Source of the DNA: Brachionus plicatilis
Taxonomy: Eukaryota > Rotifera > Eurotatoria > Ploima > Brachionidae
Direction of reading: 5' to 3'
Length of the DNA: 64,000 nt
Assembly (NCBI GenBank): GCA_010279815.1
Contig: QEOQ01000258.1
Coordinates: 252,424 to 316,423, forward strand
Both the position numbers and the translations under genes were made by a program. Shown here piece after piece: positions 49,446 through 60,023 of the stretch. Numbering within the stretch: position 1 is the stretch's first letter; each line of letters starts with the position of its first letter. The notes under the pieces were generated by a model. The model had not been told where the DNA came from, made no database searches, and saw nothing but the letters and a program-made list of their open reading frames with translations.

Positions 49446-50919
49446 TTAGCAAATTTGACTGCCATATTCTGGACTAACACCAGGGCATATGCATACATAA
49501 GAGGTTGGAGTTGTGATATTACACCCAGGTATGCTGATTATAGGAAACGCTCCTGCTTCAATAGGTATACATTTACTTCCAGGCTTCTTACAGGGATTTG
49601 AAATGCAAGGATTTGGTTGACATGGTTTTCCGAAATAGCCTGGCTGACAGCTGCATGTATATGAAATTCCAACAACGTTGCAAATAGTGCCTTCAACACA
49701 AGGATTTGAATCACATGGATTTGAATCTTTTTAAAAGACGCTATTTTTCTAAATTATTTTCGATATTATTAAAATTACAAATTTCACATGTTGGACCGGT
49801 CCATGGTGTTTTGCATCTTTTAATTTTTATTATTTGCACAAAAAAAATTTTATTTTTTAAAAAATAAACTACTTACTGACAAATGAATCCATCTATTAAG
49901 TCTAAACAATTTCCATCATTTTTACATATTTTAGTTACATTTCCAAAATTGTCATAAGCAATGCATTCATTTATTTCTTTTTAATAAAACTTTTTTGAAA
50001 ATTTAATTTAAAACCAGCTTTTTAAACCTTTTTCACAATAATTTCCATAAAATCCATCTACACAATTACAGCTGTAATTCTTGGAATCTGGCTGGGGAAA
50101 ACAAGTAGCTCCGTTTTCACATCTGTTATTGGCACAATAATCAACATCTTTTTAATTAGAATACTAAAACTTAGCAATAAACCAAGCATAACTTACACGT
50201 TCCACAATTCTGTCCAATGTATGGGCCGACACTAAAAAAAAACAATTTATTATTAATCTTTTTTAAAATAGATCACCTTAAAATTCTTATTTTTTATTAA
50301 TTTTGATTATAAAACTTATTTAGAAAATTTTCTTGGGTCTAAAATCATAGTTTGAAAAAGACTCAATTACTAAACTTTATTATTTAATTAAATAAGTGAA
50401 TAATTTACCATTCACAATAGTAGTCTCTACTGCTCAGTTGAGCAATACATTTTCCACTATTCAGGCAAGGATTTGAACTACACGCTCCTAAATCATCTGA
50501 AAATGATTTTATTTATTTGAATATTTTTTTATGAGTTAAATTCAAGGATACATGTATCACAATTTTGTCCAGAAAAACCAGTATAGCATTGGCAAAAATA
50601 AGAAATTTGTTCAGCAGTGATTTCTTGAATTGGCTGGATAACTGGAAAGCAGGCTCCAGATACACATGGTTTTTTTAAACAAGGATCTATGGTATCACAT
50701 TTTGATCCGACATAATTTTCGAAGCATTCACAGGTCACAACACCATTTAAATCAATACAATTTCCGTTTTCACATTTGTTCTCACAGGCTTAAAAAAATT
50801 AACAAATTTTATAAAACTCTGAAGAACTATTGCGGATGAAGATTACTTTGTGCAAAAGTCTGTTTAAAACTAGCCGTAAGAAACAAAATTATCGATAGAA
50901 TACAACCTAATGTCTTCAT
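49446..50919 (-). CDS. Secreted multi-EGF-domain protein B
   Basis: Eight exons: 50847-50919, 50552-50788, 50409-50496, 50197-50231, 50028-50147, 49877-49976, 49779-49816, 49446-49726; 323 codons. Signal peptide MKTLGCILSIILFLTA. Module order mirrors protein A: CENKCENGNC; DPCLKKPCVSGAC; CSSNPCLNSGKC; DYCANNRCENGATC; NECIAYDNFG; NPCDSNPCVEGTIC; and the C-terminal NPCISNPCKKPGSKC ending YGSQIC. Five downstream exons have the same or nearly the same length as in A (35, 120, 100 vs 97, 38, 281). One extra intron splits what is a single 349-nt exon in A. Function unknown; presumably extracellular. Confidence 0.85.
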
Positions 50920-51224
50920 TTTTAGAATGGTGAATTTTTTAAAAACTTGTCAAGTTTTTATAATTAATCAAATTAAATATGAAGTATTTAGAAATGTTTT
51001 TTTAGCTAATATTTATTTTAAGATTTTTGATTTAAACATTCGCTGCTATTAGTGATCAGCAGTCAATTCTGAGTTCTTAATCATGTCGTTAAATCTATTG
51101 TTAAACAATTTTCAAATTTTGGATATGTTTTTAAGAAAATGTTTTCAAACAAATATTAGTTTAAGTTTCAAAAGATCAAAATTTCGCATTTTTTAATTTT
51201 TAAGAATAAAAAAAAAAAAATTTG

Positions 51225-52123
51225 TTAAATTAAATTTTTATTAATCCAGTCTAAATACTTAGGAACCATAATAAAATAGCTTGGTGAGTAATGCAAACAA
51301 TCATTAGTCTTAGGATGCGTGGTTATCATCGATGCAATTCCATACAAATACCAGTTTTTGTTTGCATAAAACATTAGAGGACCTCCAGAATCTCCGTAGC
51401 AAATGTTCGATTTTTTATTTGGTAAATCAATGAGACAATAAAAATCATTTGAATTAAAACATTTCTTATCTCCATTAATTATGTTCAGAGTAGTTTTTTT
51501 TAGTTTTTTATTCAGTTTTCCTTTATAAAGTCCATCATAATTTCCCCTTTGAAAAAGATTTATTAATTTTTCTGCTTTGACTAAGCTTACCATCCAGCGG
51601 CAACTAAATTTTTGCCAAATACAGCACCGTAATTTGATGAAACAGGCAAACATATTGGGGTTTGTTTTACTTTTTTTGAAAGTTTTAAGATTGCAATGTC
51701 ATTTTCATTTCCAGAATATTCAGGATGAATTTTTACTTTACTTACAGAAAAAATATTCTCTGGGTTTATCAGATTATTAAAATTTGATAATCCTATTATG
51801 ACTTTGATTTCTTTTACTGATCGCTGAATACAATGGGCAGCAGTGATGACATGTTGGGATGAAATTAGAGTACCTCCACAATTTTTTGTTAAATAGTTGG
51901 TCAAGGTTACAATCCATGGAAAAAAATCCGGGTCACTTTCATTTCCATTAATGATACGCTTATTTAATGAATTTCCGAAGTAATGACTTTTAGCTGACAC
52001 GCCGCAGTCGGTTCTATATTCGAAAAATTCCTCAGTTTCTGAATAAATGTGGCTTTTTGAAGGTAAGCAAGCTTGGTTGAGACTGCAAAAGAATAAAATA
52101 TAAATAAATCGAATAATAGGCAT
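51225..52123 (-). CDS. Trypsin-like S1 serine protease
   Basis: Two exons, 51591-52123 and 51225-51546; 284 codons, joined as GW-GNYDGLY. Signal peptide IIRFIYILFFCSLNQAC, a short propeptide with a Cys (likely disulfide to the protease body), activation site KR-IINGNES. The catalytic triad is intact: TAAHC, NDIAILKL, and GDSGGPLMF. The residue six before the active Ser (SNICYGDSGG) is not Asp, so classical trypsin Arg/Lys specificity is doubtful. Likely a secreted digestive or defence protease. Its 5' third lies within the left arm of the large inverted repeat and is copied at 62498-62767. Confidence 0.9.
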
Positions 52124-52359
52124 TTCATTAATTCAGAAATAATATTAAATAAACGTGATTTTTTTCTTCAAAAATTTTACAGACAATGACAAAAATTTAA
52201 AATAAAAAAAATTAATTTGAAAGCTTTTGATTTAGTTTGATTGAAAATAAGTCTATTAATTTAAGTAAATTTAATTAGAATTGAAAGCTTGAATTTCTTT
52301 GATTTCCAGTTTTGTCAATTGTTTAATAATTATTATATTTGAAAATAAATTTTATCATA

Positions 52360-52467
52360 GACAGTATGGCCGAGTGGTCTAAGGCGCCAGACTCAAGTTT
52401 GAAACATAACTTAAAAGTGTGTTCTGGTCAGTGTATACTGGCGTGGGTTCAAATCCCACTGCTGTCA
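52360..52467 (+). tRNA. tRNA-Leu(CAA) with intron
   Basis: 108 nt. Acceptor gacagta pairs with tgctgtc; D-arm ggccgagtggtctaaggc is leucine-type; anticodon stem ccaga/tctgg encloses anticodon CAA (52394-52396). A 24-nt intron starts one base 3' of the anticodon (about 52398-52421). A long variable arm (tcagtgtatactggc) and a T-arm gggttcaaatccc follow. Introns at this site are usual for animal tRNA-Leu(CAA). Confidence 0.95.
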
Positions 52468-52854
52468 AATATTTTTTCAAATATATAATAAACATATGCA
52501 AAAAAATTAATATTAAGTTTATTCATTTTTTAAATTATGACAAAATACACAACATCAAAATATTTAACAAAGTAAAGTCTTCATCAATTTGAAGATCAAT
52601 CCAAAAAATTAATTATTATTTAATAAAGAAAATTTAGATTTTAAATTTTGAAAATTAATTTAAGCAAAAATAGTTTAACAAAATTTTAACAACCAATAAG
52701 CTAAATTTTAATGACATGTCACAAACTTTGGATATTCAGTTTTAGCCAATTAGCACTTATACAAAATATATAATAGAATAGTTTTTTTTTTGAATGCTTT
52801 TGTCTAACGAATATTCACATTTAAATTCGGTCATGAAGGACCGAATTTTAAATA

Positions 52855-53423
52855 CAGTACTCAAAGGACCGAATGCGGTAATTTTGACCCCTCCTTTTTA
52901 AAGCTTTTTTTCCATGAACTACTGAACTTTTTTTTAACTTCAGATAGTCAAATTAAAAAGGAGAAAAATTGATTATTATTGATTTAAAATTTATTTCATT
53001 ACGATCAAACAAAATGTGATATTTAAATAAAAAAGAAGAGTTAAAATAAATTGTCTTTTTTTTTCACATTTTAGACTTATAATAGTCTTTTTTGATGAAT
53101 ATGAAAATTTTAAAAAAGCAAAAAATCTTTAAGCTTAGTTTCTTGAGACTAGATTTACCCAATTTAACTTGAAAAAAAAAATTATCTTATATTTTTAGGC
53201 TTAAAAATGAAAAGCGGTCATTTTGATTGCTCCGGTCCTTTTGGGTATACACACTTTCATTTTCTTAACCGAGAATTTTTATGATTCAAGAGTATGCTGA
53301 TTATAAAGCTTGTAAAAAATTAAGTCTGCTTTAAAAAATTCGCCAGGAAAAAAAGTTTTAGTGAAGAAAAAATTCAAAAATCTAACAAAATTCGCTCATT
53401 TTGACCGCCCGATCCTTCTAGTG
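52855..53423. mobile_element. piggyBac-like element, left-arm copy
   Basis: The right end reads cggtc-like sequence, then gatccttctagtg followed by TTAA (53424-53427). The left end (cagtactcaaaggaccg) is a degenerate mirror of cactagaaggaccg. The internal motif aaaggaccgg recurs. No ORF. Same terminal motif as the element at 955-1365. The right-arm copy begins ctaa-cactagaaggaccggg at 61327. Confidence 0.5.
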
Positions 53424-53427
53424 TTAA

Positions 53428-54639
53428 AAAAAAATTATTTTAAATTCATTAAGCATTTCACAAAGTAAATTTATTTTTGTGATAAAAAAGCAATTTTAAA
53501 TACAAAAAGAATTTGAAGCCTTTTTATAATTTAGAAAGAGGTTTAATAAAAGTAAAATTTTAATTTTAAATGAATTTCCCGATGCTTACATATAGCGTTG
53601 ACTATGACAAGTTAAAAAAGAATTACTCAACTGGACAATAAAGTCGAGTATTGCTTGTGACTAAAACAAGCAGAATCGTATTCAATACAAAATTTATGAA
53701 ACGTAAATTTGTCAAAAATTATGTTTAATAAAGTTTAGTTATTTATTAATAATTAATTGATTAAAACGACCTTTTTGAAATTTTAAACTTAGTATTTTCT
53801 AAATATAAATTTAAATTTTATACTCTTCAGTTCAAATTCTTTCAAGCAGTAAAATACAATCGAAAAGATCGAAGTTTTTTCGAAAATTTTCATACCACTT
53901 TTTACAGAAAAGGTAAAGCTCATTTTGTTTCAAATAAGTGAGTCAAATTCACACTTACAAAAAAATTATTAAAGCAATAAAATCTTAACAAAAAGCTTTA
54001 AATTTATTAATTTCAAAACAACGAAATTCTGAATTTTAAATATTAATTTAAAAGCAAATTATTACAAGTTAGCTTAGCTAAGTGGTTACTTCGCTAAAGA
54101 TTTCTAAGATTTCGAAACCGTAAATTTCCTTTCATTCGAGGTTACTCTGTTTAAATTCACCATTTGCGCAAACTAACTTTTTAAGACTTGTGTAAAAAAC
54201 TTGAAAAGAAAATAATTGAAAGGGTTTTAAAATTTTTTCATATCAACAAAATACTAATAATTTAGAATAGACTAGATATGTACATTTTATAATACCATTA
54301 GAGTGAGGCCTAGGTTAAGGAAGTGAATACCGTAATCTCTGATAGACCAGCCGTGATAACTTTAATTCCTTTTTTAACACAAAAATAAATTTACTTTATA
54401 AAAATGCTTTTTAAATTTAAAAAAGCTTTTTTAAAATAAACTGTTTTTTAATTTAAAAAAAAAATTCTTTCCATTTAATTTTAAAAATAAAATATCCTTG
54501 TTGTCCTTTAAGAAAGTTTAATGGAAAAAAAATTTTCAACAAATTCCATGATTTGACTCTAAGTTAAGATCTTTAAGAAATTATAGAAACTTATTCTATA
54601 CTAATTATAATTTAGCTAAAAATGACCAAATTTAAATGT
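53428..54639. other. Non-coding part of left arm
   Basis: AT-rich. It holds a pair of inverted sub-repeats (gcatttcacaaagtaaattt at about 53450; aaatttactttataaaaatgc at about 54388) and the segment agtgaggcctaggttaagg near 54302 that is mirrored at about 60750. No gene recognised. Confidence 0.5.
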
Positions 54640-55190
54640 TGATAAGCAGGCTAGAAGAGAATTTAAAACCTTCATAAGATGAAATTATACTTTGAGTCTT
54701 TGAATTCAAAAGATTTTAAAAATTCTAAAAAGTTCTGGAAAATAAATCTTCAATAAAAACTAGAAGAGATGTTGGTATTGACAGCTTTCCAGAAGAGCTA
54801 GTTTGTAATGATTCTAAATCATCAAACACCGTTGATCAAGTAATGTTTAACAGTTATTACATTATTTGTCTTGTAAAAATAACTCTGTCAAATTCATCTT
54901 TGAGACATTTAGGAAATTGAAGTTAAATAATTCCCTTGTTAGTCCAGATTTTTCATTTATTGAATTATCTTAATGAATTACCATCTTCTAGCTCACTAGG
55001 ATCTATTGGAATTCATTCAAGAATTTTAAAAGGTCTCCCTGATATTTTTGTACCTTTTCTACATCAACTTTTTTATGAGTGCATAAAATTAAAAAGTATG
55101 CCAGAAGATTGGAAATCAGCAATTGTAAGTCCTTTGTACAAAAATTAAGGTAATAGGTCAGACATTAATAATTATAGAGCTCAAACAATA
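54640..55190 (+). pseudogene. Decayed non-LTR retrotransposon (LINE) reverse transcriptase
   Basis: Broken frames on the plus strand still read as the linker and N-terminal RT region of a jockey/CR1-type LINE: a FWK segment, TRRDVGIDSFPEELV, NTVDQVMFNSYY, then after frame breaks IGIHSRILKGLPDIF, PFLHQLFYECIKLKSMPEDW and SAIVSPLYKN, a stop, and GNRSDINNYRAQ. Several stops and frameshifts; dead. The left inverted-repeat arm ends inside it at about 54932; the rest lies in the central island. Confidence 0.75.
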
Positions 55191-55494
55191 AATAGATAAA
55201 GATAAATGCCAAATAGAAAGATAATGGCGTCGAGTATTTTGAAAATAAGAAGTCATTTTGAGATATTTAATTTTTTTCAGACTGAAGTTTTTTTTTTAAA
55301 CTAAAAAAAAGTGTTTTTACATTGATAGAGTTGTTTTATATTGAAAAAACTTTTATATATAAAAAATTATTTATATCTTAACAAAATCATTTTAGACACT
55401 AAACTTTATTTTATATAGGTATAAGTAAATTTATACAGGTGAAATTAAATTAATGATAAAAATAGTATAGACCTTAAAAAAAAACAAAAATGTA

Positions 55495-58464
55495 TCAGGA
55501 AAGTTTATTTAGAATTATTTTAATTTTATTTTTTAGAGAGGTATCCTTATCAAATTTAATAAACTTCAAAACATTTTTCAACTCCGCAGAATATTTTTTG
55601 TTAAGCTGATTGGTTCCAATTTGATTTACTAAGCGTTCCAATATATTCAGATCAATATTTTTGTCCAAATTCTGGTTAAAAATAGCTCTTGCTGAAAAAA
55701 AATCTCCATTCATACAATAAGCGTAGAACATAAAATTGAAAGCTAAACTCGGTGAATAATATTTTGAAAAAATTAACATCAACTCTTCTAGTTTAGTTCC
55801 TGTCAAAAGCTTTTTTTCATATTGTTTAAAAAATGACTTGAGAATAAACACTTCGCCGATGCTGGTCTTGTGTTCAACTAAATTGTATCTAAAATAGCTT
55901 AACGCTTCATCAATTTGATTTGATTCGATAAATTTCAATAGAACCATGCTGCCAAAACACGAATTCCTGCTAATAATATTGCTTTCAAAAATGCACTCGA
56001 CCAAAATTTTGTATTCAGATGGACTGAGATTGGTGAACACTTTACCATTCAAAAATTCATTCATTTTTTCCAAACTTTTTTGGTCATTATTCGCATTTGT
56101 CCATTTGAAAATTTTGAAAATTTCCTCCAAATCAAAAAAATTTATTTTGTTACCATTGAATAATACTTCACAAAAACTAATCAATTTAATTGCATCTGGC
56201 TGAAATTTGTCTTTATTTTTGGCAAAAATTTTCAATTTTTCAAAATAAAATTTTGCTTTGTCAAAATCAAATGTTCTTCGGACATAGAAATGCATCAGAT
56301 CATGGCATAATTTAGGTGTAAGTTGATCAGTCGGTAAACTTTTGCCATATCTTTCTATCAATTCTATGGGATTTTCCACTTCATTTGAATGGCATAATCT
56401 CATTAAAAGCCTTCGAACACTAGGATAAACATTTTTTTCTTTTGACTCTAATTCCTCAATAAGGTTCACTAAATCTTCAACAGATTCACTTTTATCCGAA
56501 TATTCGGTGTTTTTGGAATAGATACGTTCAGCATTTGTGGGTCCCGGATGCCTTTTGAGCGAACTTTCCACTACTTTGAAAACCAAAACTGAATCATCTT
56601 GGCTACTAGAGGAAAATTTATCAGAATACTCCTTAAAACTCTTATTAATGTCATTTAGAATATAATCTTCTTTTTGGTGATACCTTTGGTTAATAATTTT
56701 TAAAGTGGCAATTACTTTGTTTTGATTTATTTCGCTATTGGTAAAAATAAGATCGGTTTCGTAAAGCTTAATCAAAAATCGATGTAATTTGCTTAAAAAG
56801 GGCTCATTAAAAATATTTATATTTAAAGAATCGATTAAATTGGAAATGTCACCAAAAATTTGTTGAATCATATTTGCATCAAGACCATAGTTTTTTTCAA
56901 ATCTATTTTGGTCGATGAGTTCCAATTGGCTATCGAGAATTATTTCCGAACTTACATTGAAAAGTGTTAAGGTTTTGTAGAGTTGATTTTTGTCAAAAAG
57001 GTGGCACATTTTGTCAAATGTCATAAAATATGCAGGGTCATTGGAGCGAAAAATTTCTAAAATTTCCTTTAAATCATTTTTGCCCATCAAAACATTAAAA
57101 TCAGATCGAATTTTTTTAAAAATGGAATCAATTCTTTTATAATTTAAACATTTCTCTATATTTTTTCCAGATTTTTTAATATCTTCGACCAATTCAGCTG
57201 ATTCTTTGTCCAAAATTGGATAAAAATAACACGGTCTTATTGTCTCTCCACTGGTCTTTAGTTCCCAAATAAGTTTTAAACTAAGCTCACTATTTTGTTT
57301 AGCCAAAGAAAAATTTAATAAATTTTTTAAATTTTCTGCCTTGTCGCCATAAAGACCGGCTAAATTTGCCAATTCTTTATATTCGCTTTCATATTCAATG
57401 GCTGATTTGAGAAAGTATTCACCTAAATTGACACTAAATTCAATTTGACTACAAATTTTTAAAATTTCAGCTGCTAAATTAAATTTTTTTTCACATGTTA
57501 ATTTATAAATTAAATCGATTAAATAAATAAGGTCTTCTGAACTGATTTTTTCTGAAATGAGTTCGGCGAGCTGTTTGGTAAACTCATTTTTTATGCAGTT
57601 TTTATCCAAAGATGTCACGTGATAAAAATCCAGTAAATCTTTCGGCAAAAATAAATTTCCATTTTGGTTCAAAATATCCACAGCCTTGCCATAATCAGCC
57701 AAAATTAAATTTCCTTTTAAAATTGAGCTCAAAGTCGAACGATTTAGTGTTTGAAAATTATACTCTATTAATTCGATTAGGTATCGAGATTTTTGCCGAT
57801 TGTTAACTTTAAAATAACTATAAATTAAAGGATTTATTAATTGGACATGGTCAGTTTTTAAATTTTCCGCATCAATCTTGTCTTGGTTGGAAAGTGAGTC
57901 AAAGCGTTGAAGTTTATCAGAATCAAAAGCTAAATTATCGGTCTCAACAATTTGTTTTAAAAATAAAAAAGCCAATTTGAGCTGATTTTGATTGCAAAGT
58001 TGATTTATTAAATTCAAACATATCCCTTGGTTAAAGGCTAATCCGTGCTTTTTTAGTTGATCTTCGATTCTCAAAGGGTCGAATGAGGCTTGATTAGCGA
58101 TAGTTGTGTTCAAAAATGCTTCAAAGTGAAGACTTTGATATTCAAAATTGATTTTTTTAAATAAAATATTAAATAAATAGTCAACAATGGTCTGTCTGTG
58201 AGCTGGAAATGTGTCAATGTAGTTTAAACCGCAAGATTTGAGCAATGTTAAGCCAGATTTTGAATCACACACTTTTTCTGTTTCAATTTCTTTAACGAGT
58301 TTGGTGAATAGCTTACCATCTATTTGCTGATTTTTGACCAAATTTGAATCAAGAATTTCAATATTCTGCTTAAATTTATAGCTCACATGCGAAGAGTAAC
58401 GCCAATTTAGATAAAATGCTTTTTTCTTGTAATTCAACTTGACTATTTTAAGGCCATTATGCAT
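55495..58464 (-). CDS. LRPPRC-like pentatricopeptide (PPR) protein, mitochondrial
   Basis: Single uninterrupted exon of 989 codons. The N-terminus (MHNGLKIVKLNYKKKAFYLN) is basic and Ser/Tyr-containing, suited to mitochondrial import. The body is entirely helical-repeat-like, with Asn/Leu/Ile/Lys/Phe-rich helix pairs. An early GLTLLKSCGLNYIDTF segment resembles the LLLRSCG region of LRPPRC, and NQGICLNLINQLCNQNQLKLA is PPR-like. LRPPRC/bsf proteins stabilise mitochondrial mRNAs; human LRPPRC is about 1394 residues, so this one is shorter. Assignment to LRPPRC is by overall look and could be another PPR/helical-repeat mitochondrial protein. It is the only intact gene between the inverted arms. 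Confidence 0.6.
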   Translation of the reverse strand: MHNGLKIVKLNYKKKAFYLNWRYSSHVSYKFKQNIEILDSNLVKNQQIDGKLFTKLVKEIETEKVCDSKSGLTLLKSCGLNYIDTFPAHRQTIVDYLFNILFKKINFEYQSLHFEAFLNTTIANQASFDPLRIEDQLKKHGLAFNQGICLNLINQLCNQNQLKLAFLFLKQIVETDNLAFDSDKLQRFDSLSNQDKIDAENLKTDHVQLINPLIYSYFKVNNRQKSRYLIELIEYNFQTLNRSTLSSILKGNLILADYGKAVDILNQNGNLFLPKDLLDFYHVTSLDKNCIKNEFTKQLAELISEKISSEDLIYLIDLIYKLTCEKKFNLAAEILKICSQIEFSVNLGEYFLKSAIEYESEYKELANLAGLYGDKAENLKNLLNFSLAKQNSELSLKLIWELKTSGETIRPCYFYPILDKESAELVEDIKKSGKNIEKCLNYKRIDSIFKKIRSDFNVLMGKNDLKEILEIFRSNDPAYFMTFDKMCHLFDKNQLYKTLTLFNVSSEIILDSQLELIDQNRFEKNYGLDANMIQQIFGDISNLIDSLNINIFNEPFLSKLHRFLIKLYETDLIFTNSEINQNKVIATLKIINQRYHQKEDYILNDINKSFKEYSDKFSSSSQDDSVLVFKVVESSLKRHPGPTNAERIYSKNTEYSDKSESVEDLVNLIEELESKEKNVYPSVRRLLMRLCHSNEVENPIELIERYGKSLPTDQLTPKLCHDLMHFYVRRTFDFDKAKFYFEKLKIFAKNKDKFQPDAIKLISFCEVLFNGNKINFFDLEEIFKIFKWTNANNDQKSLEKMNEFLNGKVFTNLSPSEYKILVECIFESNIISRNSCFGSMVLLKFIESNQIDEALSYFRYNLVEHKTSIGEVFILKSFFKQYEKKLLTGTKLEELMLIFSKYYSPSLAFNFMFYAYCMNGDFFSARAIFNQNLDKNIDLNILERLVNQIGTNQLNKKYSAELKNVLKFIKFDKDTSLKNKIKIILNKLS

Positions 58465-58689
58465 TTTTGTACTAAATTGCTAATATAAATGCTTATTTAG
58501 ATAAATTTGCTGCTAGACATTCGATTTTAATGAGTTTTATTTGGAATTTTATTATTTTAAAAAAACATTAAGAAAAATTTAAATTGACAGAATAAAATTA
58601 ACATATTTTTTAAATTATTTTCAATAAATTTTTTTAAAGTGGTAAAAAAAAGGAGTTTATTTTATTCTTTCATAAAATACAACTATGAT

Positions 58690-59375
58690 TCTATACGGAG
58701 AAAATCGTTTGACGCATAAAAATAACCTCTTAACGCATAAACACATATTTTTTTTCAGTATAGAAAAAAAAATATTTTTATAGTATAAAGAATTTATTTT
58801 TTTAGTATAAAAAATTACAAAGAACGAAAATAGTATAAAATAAAATTCAATCAAGCATAACAGAATAAAACATAGTATAAAAAATATTCCAAAAAGAAAT
58901 CAATTTAAGTCAATTAAACTTTAATATTAATTATTCCATTACTAAAGCATGTCTAGCTTTACGTGGACGACCAGGTCCTTTTTTATTACTTGCTCCTCAA
59001 CCCTCGCTTTCTTCGATTTAACTTCGTCTTCCTCATTTAGGATCTTTGGTGATCTACCTCGCTTCTTTTTAACTATTTGAGTCTCCATAGGCTCACTAGA
59101 CGGTTGTATTGATTTTGCCTTTCGGTGGCATTTTTAATTTAAAATTTTGTAATTGTCATATTTTACAATTAATTTTAAAAAAATAAATTACATAATTCTT
59201 CTTATACTTAAAATATTATTTTATGCTTTAACGAGAAACTTAATGCTAATTTGATCACGTGTATGCGATAATATAAAAAAAAATTCTTATGCTTTATTTA
59301 TTTATCTCTATACTATAAAAGAATTTTTTATACTTTTTTATTTCGATATATGCGTCAAAAGTGCTCGTCCATTCT
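58690..59375. mobile_element. DNA-transposon remnant with TTTGACGCATA inverted ends
   Basis: Left end: ctatacggagaaaatcg-tttgacgcata (from about 58691). Right end mirrored: tatgcgtcaaaagtgctcg-tccattctatac (to about 59379). Sub-terminal regions carry repeated agtataaaa / ttttatact motifs on both sides (58760-58880 and 59320-59340). Between them lies a broken AT-hook coding segment on the minus strand. The TIR match is short and imperfect, and no target duplication was found. Confidence 0.5.
58931..59131 (-). pseudogene. Broken AT-hook protein relic
   Basis: Read on the minus strand: MPPKGKINTTV, then a frame change to SSEPMETQIVKKKRGRSPKI and SKKARVEEQ, then another frame change to NKKGPGRPRKARHALVME and stop. 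Two AT-hook-like cores (KRGRSPK, GPGRPRK) are visible. At least two frameshifts, so non-functional unless the assembly is wrong here. It sits inside the TIR-bounded remnant, which suggests it is transposon-derived. Confidence 0.55.
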
Positions 59376-59785
59376 ATACTACACAATTAAAAAATTAAAT
59401 AAATCTGGAAATCAAAAATGGAAATTTGGTTCGAATATTCCTGTGAATTTTTTTAAAGTAGTAAAGAGAGAATGACATAATTTAATTAAATTTTTCAAAT
59501 TAAAATCAAATTTTTTCCACCAAAATTAAATTTTTGTCATCAAAAATATTTTTTAACAACAAATAAAAAAAAAACTTAACAAAATATTTTTTTTACATCA
59601 ATTTTTTTTCTCTGAATCAAATACGAAAAAATGCGCTTCAAAAAAAAAAAAGATAAAGCATTTAATTAAAATTTTACTTCAAAATTAAATTACTTTAAAA
59701 TGAATCAGCAATACGTTGTTTTTTGTAAAAATTATGGAATTTTACAAATGATTAATTTATAAATACTTATACCAGTAGTTTTCAG

Positions 59786-60023
59786 ATGTCAAGAGTTTCT
59801 TGGTTCAAACGATTACCCAAAACTACCAAGTATATTCACTTGAATTTAAAATCTACTATTCTTCATGGATACACGATAGTTGGTGATGGTACTTTTAACA
59901 ATTTAACACCACTGTATACAGGAAAATTTCCTCATGAACTTCCAAGTGCGCATAAAAACGATCCAAAAGGAAAGCATGTTGACGAAGTATTTCCAATGAT
60001 ATGGAAAGATTTGCAAGAACAAG
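59786..60023 (+). pseudogene. DUF229 (sulfatase-like) exon fragment
   Basis: Behind acceptor gttttcag, an open exon reads MSRVSWFKRLPKTT, GYTIVGDGTFNNLTPLYTGK and VDEVFPMIWKDLQEQG, then a candidate donor (aag|gttttt). These are DUF229 family landmarks (the SR-F-R-LPKT and VGDGTFPNL-LTGK segments). No further exon follows on this strand: 48 nt later the right inverted-repeat arm begins. Either a stranded fragment of a duplicated gene or an exon whose partners were removed. Confidence 0.6.

Larger units (their letters stand above)
51844..54932 (+). repeat. Left arm of large inverted repeat
   Basis: About 3.1 kb that recurs in reverse complement at 60071-62776. It starts inside the protease (near the TAAHC-encoding bases) and ends inside a decayed LINE at gttaaataatt. 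It contains the protease 5' end and promoter, tRNA-Leu, a piggyBac-like element, inverted sub-repeats (53440-53510 versus 54365-54425) and LINE sequence. It includes about 300 nt (53428-53735) that the right arm lacks. Confidence 0.9.

Noticed and set aside
58657..58854. 65-codon minus-strand ORF
   Set aside because: Lies in the sub-terminal repeats of the TIR remnant; composed of repeated agtataaaa motifs.
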